A stretch of 64,000 bases of DNA, from NCBI RefSeq assembly GCF_963675165.1, contig NC_087377.1, positions 7,705,122 to 7,769,121 on the forward strand. The letters run 5' to 3'. Position 1 is the stretch's first letter, and the number at the start of each line of letters is the position of its first letter. The position numbers and the translations under genes are program-made. A model generated the notes under the pieces. It did not search any database and was not told the origin of the DNA. It saw nothing but the letters and a program-made list of their open reading frames with translations. This DNA is from Halichondria panicea (Eukaryota > Porifera > Demospongiae > Suberitida > Halichondriidae). This document shows positions 45,092 through 60,000 of the stretch, piece after piece.

Positions 45092-48000
45092 ATGCTTGCA
45101 AGAGTACTGACTGTGTGTTTGATGGTTGGAATATTAATGAGCAATGAAAGTAAGTGTGCACATGTGCATGCATGCAAGTATAGTAATGTTATTTAACACT
45201 TGATTTTAATGTAGTAGGCATATCCATCTCCATTACCATAACTTTATCTTAAATTGTGTCATTTCTGTCAGGAATAGCTAGAGTGCTATAACTTATTTTG
45301 ACCTGCTCAAGACATGCACGGTGCCGGTGTTGTGTATAGCTATCATTCACTTGAGTGCTGCTTTCTTTATACGCTGAAGATTTATTATAATATTTCATTC
45401 CCCGACTTGCACAACATGCAGCCAGTGCAACCTGCCCCCCACTACTTGGTGTAACAGATACTGACATCATATACACCCAAGAACCTGTTGTCAGTGGTAA
45501 CTTCTCAGTCGATACTAGAGCCTTGTACGAGTGCACTAGTGGAGAGCTTTTTGAGGGGGATACTATACGAACGTGTCTCGCTGATGGAAGCTGGTCTGGA
45601 GTTGAGCCCATCTGTCTTCGTGAGTGGAATTGCAGTGAATAAATGGCATTGTATAAAGTGCAACACATATAGGGGCACCATAAAACATGAAAATTGTACA
45701 AAAACTGGTCGCTTATTCGGAGAGGTTTGTACATGTACAATGTGTTTTGTGAAAAAAACATTTTTTGAAACATTTTTAATAAGGACATACATGCAGTTAA
45801 TTCTGGATGCATGTTATTGTATGTTTCAACTTTAACTTTAAATTAGCTGCCTGTTCCATACTAAGTCTGGAGGATGGTTTCGTATCCTACACCACTCTTC
45901 ACAATGCCAACGGAAACTTCCAGCTTGGGACTAAAGTCAATTTCACCTGTGTCACAAAAGGAACTGGACTAGATGGACCGCCTACCATCAATTGTACCAA
46001 TTCTGTTGACAATAGCGGCTGGAATGATGCTCCACCCACTTGTGAAGGTTAGTATGGCAACTAACCCATTCTTCACAAACAAAATTATAGGATAATTATT
46101 ACCGTCAACATAATATTTTGCTTAAGTGCACTAAGTATAATTTTACAGATATTACTTGCCCTCCACTGGAAGAAATAGCCAATGCAAAGTCTATCGAATA
46201 TGACTCTGGCCCTGACGTCGATGACAACTATCCATTTGGAACCGAGGCTTATTTCATGTGCAAACGTGGGTACAAGTTGAAAGGTCCAGATCACAGTCAT
46301 TGCAATGGCAAATCTAGTAATGCTACTGGAAGATTTCGTCCGTACCCACCGACTTGCAAACGTGAGTTGAGAATGCATGCATGTAATAATCATGACACTA
46401 TAATTATGATGTGGCATATTCCTCTCTAGTGCGTCGTCCATCAATTTTCAAGCAGCCTGAAGATGAACAGTTTGTCGAAGAGGGCTCGAGTGTGAAGTTC
46501 CGTGTGAAAGCTGATGGAAGAAATTTGATCTACCAGTGGTTTAAAGATTCCGAGATGATATTTGATATTGATGGAGTGTTCTCCGGTACTGACTCTCCTG
46601 TCCTGTATATTGAAAATGTGACTCTTGCTGAGGTTGGGAGGTATGCTGTCAACGTGTCCAATGACGCTGGCATAGATCTGTCAGATATAGTGACTCTTCT
46701 GACAAGTAAGGAATTAATAATGGTGATACGTGTGATTTTAAACTCTGTCTGCATTAAGTCCGGTTAATTACACTTAATTATCAAAAATTTTGGAATGCTT
46801 CTCTTTAATGTGTTTCCCATTGTAAGGCTAATTGGTGCTTGATAACTGCATTGCCAAGGACGGTACTAATTACCTGGTTTTCTTCTCATAGCATCCAGTT
46901 ACATGCTCAATGTGAGTGTCAACATTTCTGAGCCTACGCTTGAAGCATCGGAGCAGAGTATTGAGTATGTGGTCAGTCTGGGAAGAATTGATGGGAAAAG
47001 GATCCGATTTATTCCAAGACCACTTTTTGTCAAACTGGTGTCTTTTGGTTTTCCCGAGAATGTGACTGGTAAGATGCAGTACTACTGTGTAGTATTATAC
47101 GTACCCTGCATATTCACATAATTTGTTGCAAGCAAATAAAATGTGCCTATAATTATACCCACCCACATGAGTGGATCAATTATTTTGATCAATACAAAAA
47201 CCATTAATTTAAGAATAAAAGATAGAAACATTTCTACCCATGCACAGAAGAAGGAGATGACTTTGACCTCGGTTTCCACAGCTTTGTCTTTGGCCCGTGT
47301 CGACGACGTTGTATCCCTCCATTACTGTACAAGCCTGGCTTCATTTCAATCAGGGATGACAATGACTTGGAGTTTGACCACGAGTTCTATGTTGGGTTTG
47401 ACCCGGAATTTGTTAGCCTGTATGGGATATCACTTGGCGAACCTGAGAAAATCTACATCATTGATGATGGTAAAGTAGTTTGTGCTATAATTGTGTAATT
47501 GTGTTTTTCATCTTACTCGTGTGCTTGCTGCCAATTTTGTCAAACTATGTACTCTGCTGTTTTCTTATCTACAGAGCAATTAACTGTTGGGGTATCATTT
47601 GATCAAGCTAACTACATAATAGCTGAAGGGAACACCCTCACTGTTACTGGTAGACTCACCAGACTAACTGGACAGCTGAAGACCAACTTCTTTCTGACCC
47701 TCAAATTGGACTTTGATGTCGACCAAGTTACTAGTGAGTAGCACAGAAGTAAATCAAGCCTGGGGATGGATTGTGTTATGTGTGCCTGAATTTTTAACCA
47801 TGGATGATATTGTTGTGTGTGCATAGGCCTATACATGGCTTCATGCTATTGTGTTTAAACCAATCAACTAGAGTTACAAATTATTATAGACTTCTAACGA
47901 TTCAATGAATTTGTGAAATCAATACACTCTTTCCCTATGCAGATGCTAGTGAGATCATGATCTTTCCCGATGACCTCACCATCAATTTTCTGGCTGGAGA

Positions 48001-51000
48001 GGACACTAACTTCACAATATCCTTGACTGTTGAAGACAACAACAGGTTTGAGGGGTTTCACTCATTTGTCATATCTCTGCCAACTGACTCTGACTATATT
48101 GTACCAAGAGAGGACGATAATGGCAACACCACCATCACCATCAGTGATTTTGATGGTATGGCACTATGAAAGTTCTTTTACTGGTCCTAGCAACCGTGAC
48201 TTAAGAATGGCGTACCCGATTAGTCCACTAATATAGATTTCCAGACTGACACTTATACCTTATTAATTGGCGCCACTCTTTATAAGTACTGAGTAAATAG
48301 TTGAAATTGCTACTTCTCATTTCACTCTAGCAACCCATATCTTATGGCTTTCCATGTTATGAGAAGCCAGATTTATAGCATAGCATCATTAGCACTATAA
48401 ATGCTTCCATGCAGATGCTGTAATTCAAGTGTCAACAATGAGTCTGGAGGGTAATGAAGGAACAAATCTGACTGATGTCATCTGTGCTAGCCTCACCGTC
48501 TCCTCTACAAATCCCATCTTGAAAGATATTGAAGTTTCCTTTGAGCTTGTCGCTGGAATAGCAGGTACTCACTCATGTTAATTTTATGCGAGTTTGACGT
48601 TGCTGTACATGTAACAAGCCATAAAAATATGAGTATACGGGTTTGCTACATTAATAAATATAAGTGCAGGGCCCTACGGTATCAATAAAACTTGCTGGGA
48701 TGCATAATTATAATTTTTTTAAAGGTTTGTTTTGTCATTGTAAAATGGCCATTAATATCTATGCCTTCACCTCTACGCCTGCTAGTGACAGGTGTTAATG
48801 TTCCGTTGATTACTTCAGAATCAGTATAATGCACACCCCACGTTATATAACACCTCTCTATTATCAAAGGATAAATCAACTGTTTTATCTACAACAGATG
48901 CCAGCGACTATACTGCTATTGGCAGTCTCCAAACTATGTTTCCAGTAAACTCTGTTCCTGGTTCCACTCCAGACGCTTGTGTCACTGTTAGTCTGATCGA
49001 TGATGAAATTCTAGAGTCCACCCAGGAATTCTCAATCATTCTCAGCTCTGATAATGCACAAGTCAGTACTGACCGGATTGCAGTGGATATCATGGATGGT
49101 GAAGGTATGCATTAGGTTCTGGAGTGAATCTATAATGAGTAAACTGTTACAGTATTAGCTGCATGCCGGTTGGAATTTGCTATACATGTGTAATGGGTAT
49201 AATTATATGCATCAGCCTGCAGTTTTATTCACATTATCTACTAGCTTTCTCCGTCCATTACAGTATTGAATTTACCCCCTCTCAGACATCACTCTTCGAT
49301 TCACTGCCGATGAGATCATAGTCAAAGAGGGAGTAGACATGTACGCTTTGTTTCAGCTGGTAATGACTAATGTACCCTCTGGGGGCCTCGAGGGGACTAT
49401 TGAGTACACAGTTTTTGTCAGCCCAAGTGGTGCAAGTGAGTAGACAGTAGCGAAGAAATTGTCTGATTTTAACATGAATTTTGTAGAGTCCATATCACAA
49501 TCAGTAATAATTATGACGAATTGTTTGTTGCATCTGCAAAATGAAGTGTATTAATTACTCTAGAGATCATGCAGTGGATCTGATCTCATAATTACACATG
49601 CCTGCCCTCCTTGTGTATAGCATTGAACCAAGACTACCGCTCTAGTCGGACTGTGTCTCTGTTGTTTGGCACATGTGGTGAGATCACCCCTCAGGCTACC
49701 TTGGTGGGATCACTCTCCACTGTGGGGCAGGTGGAGATAGTGAATGATGAGGTGCTAGATAGTAACTCAGAGGACATCGGGTTGTTCTTGTTAGAAACTG
49801 GCAATTTTGCGCTATTGACAATCATCATATTGGATGATGAAAGTAAGCAGTAATATTTGCATGTATGACATATAAAAAATTTACATGCACGCTTAATTTG
49901 TGTCATTCTATTGTTTTCGCTAGCAACATTCACTAAGGATGCATGACACTACTCATACATGTATACAGTCTGATATCAGCATGCATGCATATCCATTCAA
50001 AACCTGCATGTTCTCGTGCTACATTGCTCAGGGGCTACACTTGTGTTTGAGTCTCCCAGTTACACAGCAGACGAGGGATCAAGTGTTACCCTCACTCTAG
50101 CACTAAGGGACATACCAGCAGATGGGCTGGACGATAATGTCATTGTTTCTCTACAGACAATTGATATCGGGAAAACTGGCCGTACTTATTATTAAATGCC
50201 CGTCACATGTCTATACAATCATGTAGTGGTTTTTAGGCAAGCACTTACATATCAGTACGTGCTGTAAAAACGTGAAGCAGAAGGGATCATGAACTATTTT
50301 TATTATAGGTATATATCTCAAGCTGTACTGCATGCATGACAGTGTTGGTTATTATAATTATGCAGCTACTGGCATCGACTACGCTCCCCCTTCTTTCTTT
50401 CAAGTGACTTTTCTGGCCACTACCCCTTCACCCACCAATATGTCACAGACATTCGTCATTGCTATATTGACAGATAATGTATTAGAAGACCTTGAGCTAT
50501 TTGAAGTGGTGGTATCGGATGTTAACTCTCTGTATGTGGTATGCGACAGTGAGGCTGACTGTACAACTCAAGTGGTCATTGAACAGGAGGGATCTGATTG
50601 TGAGCAGTGTGTATATAATTATAGATCGACTGACAGACTAGTGAAAATAGTTTTGTTTTACTACAGTACTTTACTATAAACACAGAGAGTATAATAGTCT
50701 TTCCCTGTAATTTTGGTGAATGTTGAATGTACAGAGGACCATTTTGTTTTTTTACATGCAGAAATGTTCATGTAGAATTGGTAAATTCTTTCATCATAAT
50801 AAGTTTGTGAAGTTGCTGATGGTCTTGCATGCATGTCTTATACGTATATACATACAGTATAGAAATAATTGCGTGTACAAATCTTTTCACAGTACCTAGT
50901 TGGAACCTTTTACCAGCCACTGGTACAGAGGGTGACACCGTTGCAGTGTGTGCTACCCTGTTCGGGTTGCCAGCTAATGGTTTAGAGTGTGACTTTGTGC

Positions 51001-54000
51001 TACAATTGATCATCTCCGAGGAAACCATACCAAACACAGGTACACACTTGTTATTTTATCATACTACGCGTGGGGGATACAAGTTTGTGTGTACTGATTT
51101 GTTCCTTAACTCGAGTGTACATTGTATACGTTATATAGATCATAATCAATCCTATAGCTACTGAAGGAGAAGACTTCACTCCTGTTGGGGACTTTCAGAT
51201 AGTGTTTGAGAGCACTATACCAACCATGACCACCATGAGATATGCTCAGATCAACCTCACTGATGACAATACCACTGAAGGAGATGAAATATTCTTTGTG
51301 ACGGTGTCTGAAGTTACTCCATCTTTTGTTTTATTTGCTTCCAGTAACTTCACTTCTGTCAACATCCAGGACAATGACAGTGAGTCTGCCCATAATAGCA
51401 GTTGTGTGTGATCGAGGACATCAATATCAGTTTGAACGCACAAGCACATGCTTTACTATACACATAATATTTTTACTTTTTTATGCAGTTGTTTGTGACC
51501 TAAGCTTTGTGTCGACCAGTTACACTGTGAGAGAGGATGAGGGTTCTGTCAGCGTGTGTGTCAGCATCTCCGGAGTACCCTCTGGTGGGCTGGCTGTGGA
51601 CTTGGTGGTGGAATTCAGTTACTTGGCCAGCGACAAAACTAGTGAGATTTATTCCTAGTCTGTTGCTACCTGAACTTTTGAACACGCTGACTTATAATTA
51701 TGTACGCAGCACATTTTTAGCATTGAGGTATTCCCGTAATTCTTGTCACATCAACTAAAAGCCCGATTCTCTTTCCAATTACATGCAGTGCCATGTATTG
51801 ACAGAATGCATGATTTTCATTTCTTCAGCTTCAGATGTTGATTTCACTCCCGACTATGAGGTAGTGTTTCCAGCTGGGCTAACTGGTAGTGGTTGCATTC
51901 AATGCCTAGATATTGCTATTATGAATGATGCTATGTACGAGGGAGATGGTCAGCTGTTCAATGTGTCTTTTGATGAGAACAATCTGAACGTTTCATTTTC
52001 TGGTGACTCTCTGGCAACTGTGTACATTTTAGAGGATGCTAGTGATGGTACGTCCACAGGTCTCTAATTAGTGGTTCAGCACACTCTTATAAAGTATTCG
52101 TAGGTGTGCATGCTCGTTCTAGAGAAGAAGAATGTATCCATGCATTTTTAATGAGCAATATGTATTTATACCAGTCTTTCTTACTGAGATGTCATCATGC
52201 ATTAATTCCTACTCTCTGCATGCAGTGCCTGCCGTGAGCCTTAACTTTGATCAGCTGACTGTGATAGAGGTTGAAGGAGTGGTGAGTGTGTGTGCCACCA
52301 TTTCTAGTGTACCTGCAGGCGGTCTGAATTGTCCCATCACGCTCTCCCTGTCAGCAACCGGCACTGGAGACAAACCAGGTATTATTAAGTTGTTCTGTGG
52401 AGCCTATTATATATATAGACTCTGATATTGATACAATCTAGTATAAGTGTACAAGTTTGATAACAGTGAAACCTCAAGGAACTTGTACAAATGTCATGAC
52501 TGTAGTTTGTCAATAAGGTCATAACACTTATATATTATACACGTATGCAGCCACTGACGGAGAGGACTATGTTCTACCCGGGGACTTCCAGATTGTGTTT
52601 GACACTAATGTCCTATCAGGTGACTCAGAGTGTGTCAATATCAGCATCACTGATGATGAGCGAGTGGAAAATGAACAGGAGTTTGTTGTTATGGTGACCA
52701 GCATATCATCACAGGTTGAGCTACCTGGATTTACTTCAGTGTACATCACAATTGAAGACGATGACAGTGAGTCTGCCCACAAATGATGTAGCTTTGTTCA
52801 ATTGATTATTGCTTAGTTAATGATCTTTACCCATCTCATTATAAAGTGAATGGAGTCATTTGGCACATTGTTGCCTATACATCACTGTAGCTGCAGTGGC
52901 TTCCTTCTCTCCTGGCGGTATCACAGTAACTGAGTCTAACTTCATTAATGCTACTGTGTGTGTGGAGCTGACCTCTCTCCCTACTGGTGGATTGGAGTGT
53001 GACGTCGATATCAGCTTGTCTCCGAGCTCTGGATCAGCAGGTATGCTCTAGTATGATATCTATGCTTCTGTGTCTATCATTGTTCATAATTATAGCTATA
53101 TTATGCTCATTGGAAAAGAATGTAGTTCTCAGCCTATTTTGTTTTGCACTGTGGTTGACACCTATCACAAGTGTCTTAAAATATGCAGCACTCAATGAAG
53201 ACTATGAAAGTTTTGTACTTGTCATAACTATCCCTGCTGGAACCAGTCTGAGTCAACCAGTGTGTGCCTACTCCGTCCAGTTGGGTATCATCGATGATCA
53301 GATTGTTGAGGATACTCAATCATTCACCCTTTCTCTCGTAACGGCCTCCCCTGAAGGCACTGTCAATAGTAGTGGTGTCTTAGAAATCAATATCATGGAT
53401 GATGACTGTGAGTTTACACTAGCGCTAGCTGAATGTACGTACATTGTATGTAATAGTTTTAATCATCCATGTATTTTTACGTTGCAACAGTCGTTGAAGA
53501 AGCCAACGTTATTTTTTTTACTGTTGTTGTGTGTGTCTCAGCTAAATAGCAGGATTGAAATTTTTCCAGATTTGTTTGTGGACCTCCAGTCATCTGAGTA
53601 CCTCCTGAATGAGGGCAAAAATGTTCCTGTGTGTGTATTGTTCTCCAGTCAGTTGCAGCGATCGGTCACCGTGAGCAGCCACTACGAGGACCTCACCAAC
53701 CTACTCAGAGGTGCTGGTCGATTGCATATAATTATATTATAGTGGGGTAACGTATTATAATTATATGCCGTATTCATAAGAATCCGATGCTATAGTGTAT
53801 CGTTTATTTATACATTCGCTTTCTCAAAAAGTTGATTCTGTCTGCATGTAGCAAGAAACTGTTGCCAGTTGAAGTAAATGCTATAATTATTTTCTTATAC
53901 CAAAATGCCATCTTCGCCTGTAATAATTATATGTGACGGTATAAAAAATTTCATTGTGTAAAATATATACATTTGCAGGAGAAGTAAGGTTAGGTATTAC

Positions 54001-57000
54001 TGGCCCATTGTACCTGATTGGAGCTGGTGCTAGCTCCACCAACACAGTGGAGCCAGGGATGGTGTGTGTGTCAAAGAACAACAAAGAAGACACTGTGAAA
54101 GAAGGAACCACACTCTCTGTACTCAGACTAAACAGCTCTGAGATGGCTGTGAAGATTGGTTGTAGGCAAGCGCTGTTCATCGAGACTGCTAATGATGGTT
54201 CGTCGTACAATTTTATAACTTGAACAATTGTGGCCATACTGACAGAAATAGTGTTTGCATACTATAGAGGTTGTTCTGTGTGCTGCTGCACTAATGGTTG
54301 TGATGTTTTTCCTCTCCAGTCGTGTTGGCTGAGTTGGTCACTTTGAGTCCAATGGTGTATGAGAATGAGGGTGCGGTTGAAATATGCGTGCAGCTGGACC
54401 ACCTACCAGTGGGAAGTATCGTCACCGTGGCACTGACAACACAACCTTTGATTGCTACAGGTATCCATGCAGCAAATTAATGACTTATCAGCACCCAGCT
54501 GATGTATAATTTATGTAGTGTATGCATGCACATCTTGCGTGTGGTTATTTTCCCCATCAAAAATGGTTGGTGGTGAAGCCTCAAAGGTTCACACAGCTAT
54601 ATACCCTCTGCTCTCACTGCTACCCACCCCCACAGAAGATGAGGACTACCTGTCATTAACTGCAACCCTAGAGTGGCACTACGACTCCCCCAGCGTGGTA
54701 CAGTGTGTAAGTGTGCCCATCATCAATGATGAGTGTGTGGAAGAGAAAGAAGAGGTGTTCACCGTCTCTCTGTCCACGGAGCAGGCGTGTGTTCAGTTGG
54801 GGGCTAATCTGACAACTGTCACCATTCAAGACGATGATGGTGAGTACAGTATATTAAATAGCTTAGTATAAATTAATATGCAGTACTTGCATGTGCCGAG
54901 AATGATCGAATGCATTAAGCAATCTATCTAATTTTATAATTATGTATGCTACTTTAAAAGTGTATGTTTGTCAACTAGTAAGAGTATTTTGTCATCTTCT
55001 TACAGTGCTGGTACTTGACTTCAGACCAGTTGGTGTTATTACTGAATCCAATGGCATGGTGGACACCTGTATCTATGTTTGTGATGGCCAACTGAAGAGA
55101 AATTCCTCCATCACTGTCAGCTTCTGGAATGGAACTGCTCAATGTGAGTACATTTCTTATTATGCTTGTACATTATGGCTGGGGTGAAAATCCATGTGTT
55201 GGGTTCTTAAAACTCTGCATACACATGTACATACAGTATCTATAGGCTCAAAAAGGTATAATCAAGTGTTTCTCCTACTTTGATTTTGTCGTAAGATTTG
55301 TAGCTACGTATTTGTCAAATTGTTCTATGCTTATCTGTGCAGCAGGTATGTCTCGATTTAATGCTTGTTCACCCTACGTTACTTAGACCCAGCAGACTTC
55401 ACCAGGCCTCTTCTATCTGAAGAAGTGGTTCTCACGCCAAACAACACTGCCAGGTGGCTCTGTCTACTGAGGATGAATGTGTACTGTTTAAGGAATCATC
55501 TGTTACACTGGATATTGTGGACAATGACTGTGAGTGTATGTATATCCATATGCATAATTATATTATTAGTGAAGATTGTAATAATTTTGTTATGCTGTAT
55601 TGCTGTTTTTGTCAGTTAGCCTATGAAATGAAGAATGGCTCGATCCGAATTAGTTTGTGATTGTAATCATCGCCACAAACACAATGAAACCTACATTGTA
55701 TCTGCTACGCTAAACTTCTTAACTTTGTCATCCCAGGTGTTAACATTACCCTATCCCATGAGCTGTATGCTGTATCTGAGAGTGATGGTTTTGTGGAGGT
55801 ATGCGTGAGTCTGGAGGGAGAGACGGAGGTCACAGTCGAGGCATCTGTCTTCACCATAGCAGGATCTGCTCAAGGTGAATAATAATATATTATTATCAAT
55901 GTATAAATCGAGGGCCTAGTGCGTGATATACATACTGTGTTTTACGCCTATACTACTTAAGTCTGCTCGGTAATTATTAGCGGAGGATTAGCAATTACTT
56001 TAGTGCCAGTGTATACTAGCTAACCAATTGTACTTCGCGACTGTTATGCACTATCGTTCAAAGCATGATTTCCTTCCTACACACGCACAGCTGTGGCTGA
56101 CTTCACTTTCGGTGACACTGACCTGGGATCATCTCTTCTGTTTAGCAGTCCGGGTGAGCAGTGTCTCAACCTCACCATCCAGATGGACTCAGCACTGGAG
56201 ACCAACGAAGACTTCTATGTAGTGCTGCTCTCACAGCAACTAGCTGTTAAAGTGCTCCAGAGGTCCGCTCAAGTCATCATTTTAGACACACCAAGTAAAG
56301 ATGCACAATTGTATATGCAATGTAACTGCACTGCGAAGAACATTATAGAAGTTGAATTTTTATGTCAAGTATAGTTATAAATATGTATCCCATCACTTCA
56401 GGAAATTTGTTGAGGGAATAAACACCTCAATCGGCGTTTAATGTCTACAATTTATTCAGTAGAGGGATTGATTTACTAATAATTATAAGAACAGAGCGGT
56501 GTTTCAAATAATTGTATATATGCCTTTTTCATACTAATAATTATCAATGCTATCCGTCTCCAGTTGTGACGGTGGCGTTCCAGAAGACCAGACTGGAGTT
56601 GCCTGAGGAGGAGTCTGGAGAAGGGACAGTGTTCCAAGTGTGTGTGGAGGTGCTCTCTCCTGGGATCCTCGAGAGACCAGTGGACGTCTACCTCACTCTG
56701 GAGGAGGGTTCCGCTACTGGTGAGGGTCTGATAACAAGTCTGTATGTCACAGCAAACCTAATTATGGAAATCACAAATCTACACATCAGCTCATTAGCTT
56801 ATTTGAATGGGTTGTGAGTAAGGTTGCTCCTTCCAATGACTTCTTCCCTCTGTAGCTGATGTTGACTACGTGGACACACAAGAGGTAAACACAGTGGGTC
56901 TCACCATCACCACACCCCTCCTCTCTGGTCGACGGAGGCGCAACGTCTCACCGTTTGTCCAGTGCACTAATCTCAGTCTCCTGGCTGACTCCATTGTGGA

Positions 57001-60000
57001 GGAGGATGAGAGCTTCAATGTGATTCTGGGCTCCTCTGACAATGGAGTCAGTGTGGACCCCACTCCCCTCATCGTGGTCATACTGAACAATGACTGTGAG
57101 TTCTTTGAGGGCTATAGTGCTGCATGTACATATTATATGTATGCAGTTATGTTTTGAGCGGTATTCTTTATTTCCTGTTTCGGTAGAGAGTGTATGCTTA
57201 ATTATGTGATTAACTGAAACCTACCTGTGCAATGTTGACTACCGTAATTTTCGTGGGGTAAAATATTCGTTATTTTCGTGGGCAGGCTGACCTCCACGAA
57301 ATTTTAGCGTAGGCGTGGCTTATCGGAACGTAGGAATGCCGTGCAGCCACGAGACTAAACGAAATTTTTACTCACGAAAACCACCGTTTCTCGAGTTGAA
57401 CGAATTTCTTACCCCACGAAACTTACCCGCTATACGGTATAAGTTTTATTAGACTGTGCAATTAGTGGTTGCCTTTCACTTCGGACAACTTTTACTTGCT
57501 TTCCCAACTAGCTAATTATATTGTTGTGTGTTTGATCGACATTTTCTTGCTTGTAGTTGCGAATGTATCTCTGGAGCTTGCTAATTACACTGTGGGGGAG
57601 GGTGACGGGTACGTGACTGTGTGTGCCTCTCTGGAGGGGGTCCTGGAAAGGATCATCATCGTCAATATGACCACCACTGAGGACTCAGCACTTGGTGAGT
57701 CTCTTTATAATTATAGTCCTTATATAGACCATGCTACATGTAGCTCATATACGTGTGTCAATAAACTAGATACATTTTTCTGTCATAATATAGCAATATA
57801 TCTTTAGCAAAAACCCAGGTCTGTATATAGGTTTTCCCCCACCCAGCCATCAGTGACTACTCTGCTCTCACGGACTACCCTCTTCAGTTCTCTGCAAGTG
57901 TGGACACTGCTTGTGTGAATGTCTCCATCTTGGAGGAGGACATCGTTGAGCCTGACCAAGTGTTCCAAATATATCTAGCCAGCTATGATCCAGTTATCCT
58001 CACTCCCAATTCATCAGCCTCTGTGACTATTCTGGATAATGATGGTGAGTCAATTCCTATGGGGTGTCATGCATTAATTTTACATACACGTGTAATTACA
58101 ATTAAAGCAAACCCTGCATGCACATTCAAACATGTGTATACCAGTCCTATATAATATACTTTGTGGTAAATTACATGGCCATGATGCGTACTATGTATTA
58201 ATTGTCAAATTGATTTGCTAGATCTGTTTTCACATACATCTCTTATAATCCAGTGCTAGGTATTGGTCTCAGCTCAGCATCAGTGATGGCTAGTGAGGTG
58301 GCATCTCCTCTCTCTGTTGCCGTAGTGATTTTGTCTGGCAGTCTGGAACTAGATGTCACTGTCAGTGTGGCAGCATTCAGTTGGGTCAATGACACTGCCA
58401 CTGAAGGTGAAGGGAGATACGTGTGTGTCTATAGTGTCTGATTGAGATAATAGTTACATTGACCAGTATATTCCTCAGCAAGTGTGTATAGTATCCAGTT
58501 TTTCATGATTATGTTTTCAAAATAATGTGTAGTCGAGAACTTGAAGGGAGATACGTGTGTGTCTATAGTGTCTGATGTTGAGATAATAGTTATATTGACC
58601 AGTATACTCCTCAGCGAGATTTGTGTATATATATAGTATCCAGTTTTTACTCGAGTGTATAGATAATTCGTAGTCAAAAATTTCTTATGATATATAAATG
58701 TTGCACACAGATTTCGACTATCGGTCATTGAACAAAACCATCACCTTCACTTCTGGGTCAGGGGTGGGCTCCATGGAAACCTTTGATGTCATCATTATCA
58801 ATGACATCATTGTAGAAGAATTGCTTGAAACATTCACACTGAGGCTGACCATACCCACTGGAGCACCTGTTGCCGTGATCGGACTGGAGGTGGCCACTGC
58901 ATTCATACAAGAGGACCTTACTGACAGTGAGTTGTCAACTCAGTGTGTGTTATTCATGACTGGAATCATGTGGACGCATCTAATATAGTGGGTACTCCCT
59001 AGGTCGAGAAAGCAAGTGGTTTTAACTGACTTAGAGCGTATCAGTTTTAAGTAGTTTAGTTTCGTGTTAGTTTAGGTTAGAGTGTATGAGGTATTATGTT
59101 CTAAAGGAAGATTGTGTGACCAGGAGTGAAAACTATTATAGTAATGTTTTCAATTTCTAAACAGTCTCCACTTTATTGTTTCTGTACATCCCAAAGGTGT
59201 GACTGTGAGTTTGAATGAATCTAGCTACGTACTGACTGAGGGAGAGGGTGTGGTCATATGTATGGAGCTGGTGGGAGTGCTAGAGAGAGATGCTGCTGTA
59301 AATATCACCACTGTGGATAGCACTGCAACAGGTAGAGTCAATAGTACGGCTAATCAAACTTGTGTATCATTCGTAAGTAATTCTTATGTGGAGATATAGC
59401 CTCAATCCCAGGCTGCACTTTCCTCAGTGCTACTAAATGAGCAGTTTTTAAAAATGGACCGTCCTTATGTAGAGTTTAAAAAAAGTGTGGAACCATGGAA
59501 AGTAACATGAGGCTTGCAGGGGTCAGGATTAACTTGCCGCAGGAAGGCTGCACAATAAATGCCTAAACAGCTTGATGGTTGTACAACATATCTGCGACTC
59601 TGTGACGGGATAATGTACATGCATGCAGTCCCTCATTTCCAATTCCCACGTGTAATTCAACTGTCTTTCTCCCCGGCAGTGTTGGACTACATTGATATCT
59701 CTACCACCCTCACATTCTCTTCCGGCACCTCGAGTGCCTGTGTGCAGTTATCGACCATTGACGACAGTACGTACGAATCTACAGAAGGGTTGAGTGTAGA
59801 GCTGGAGTCCACTGACTCCCAAGTCACTGTAGCCACTCCCTCCGTACTCGTCACTATAGTGGACAATGATGATGGTCAGTAGTAACAACAGAGCTTCAAT
59901 GTACATGTACAGTATTTTATTATATACAACACAATTAATCGTACTTGTGCTAGTTATAAATGTATCCCACATGTGTAGAACTTTTAGCGACAGTACTATA

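Noticed and set aside
45249-45812. 187-codon minus-strand ORF
   Set aside because: Antisense to the first CCP exon, which has correct Cys spacing, splice sites and phase on the plus strand.
52987-53742. 251-codon ORF, the longest in the window
   Set aside because: Reads through a retained intron between two Calx-beta half-exons. Only 53189-53407 and 53570-53710 have coding character, and they are separate exons.
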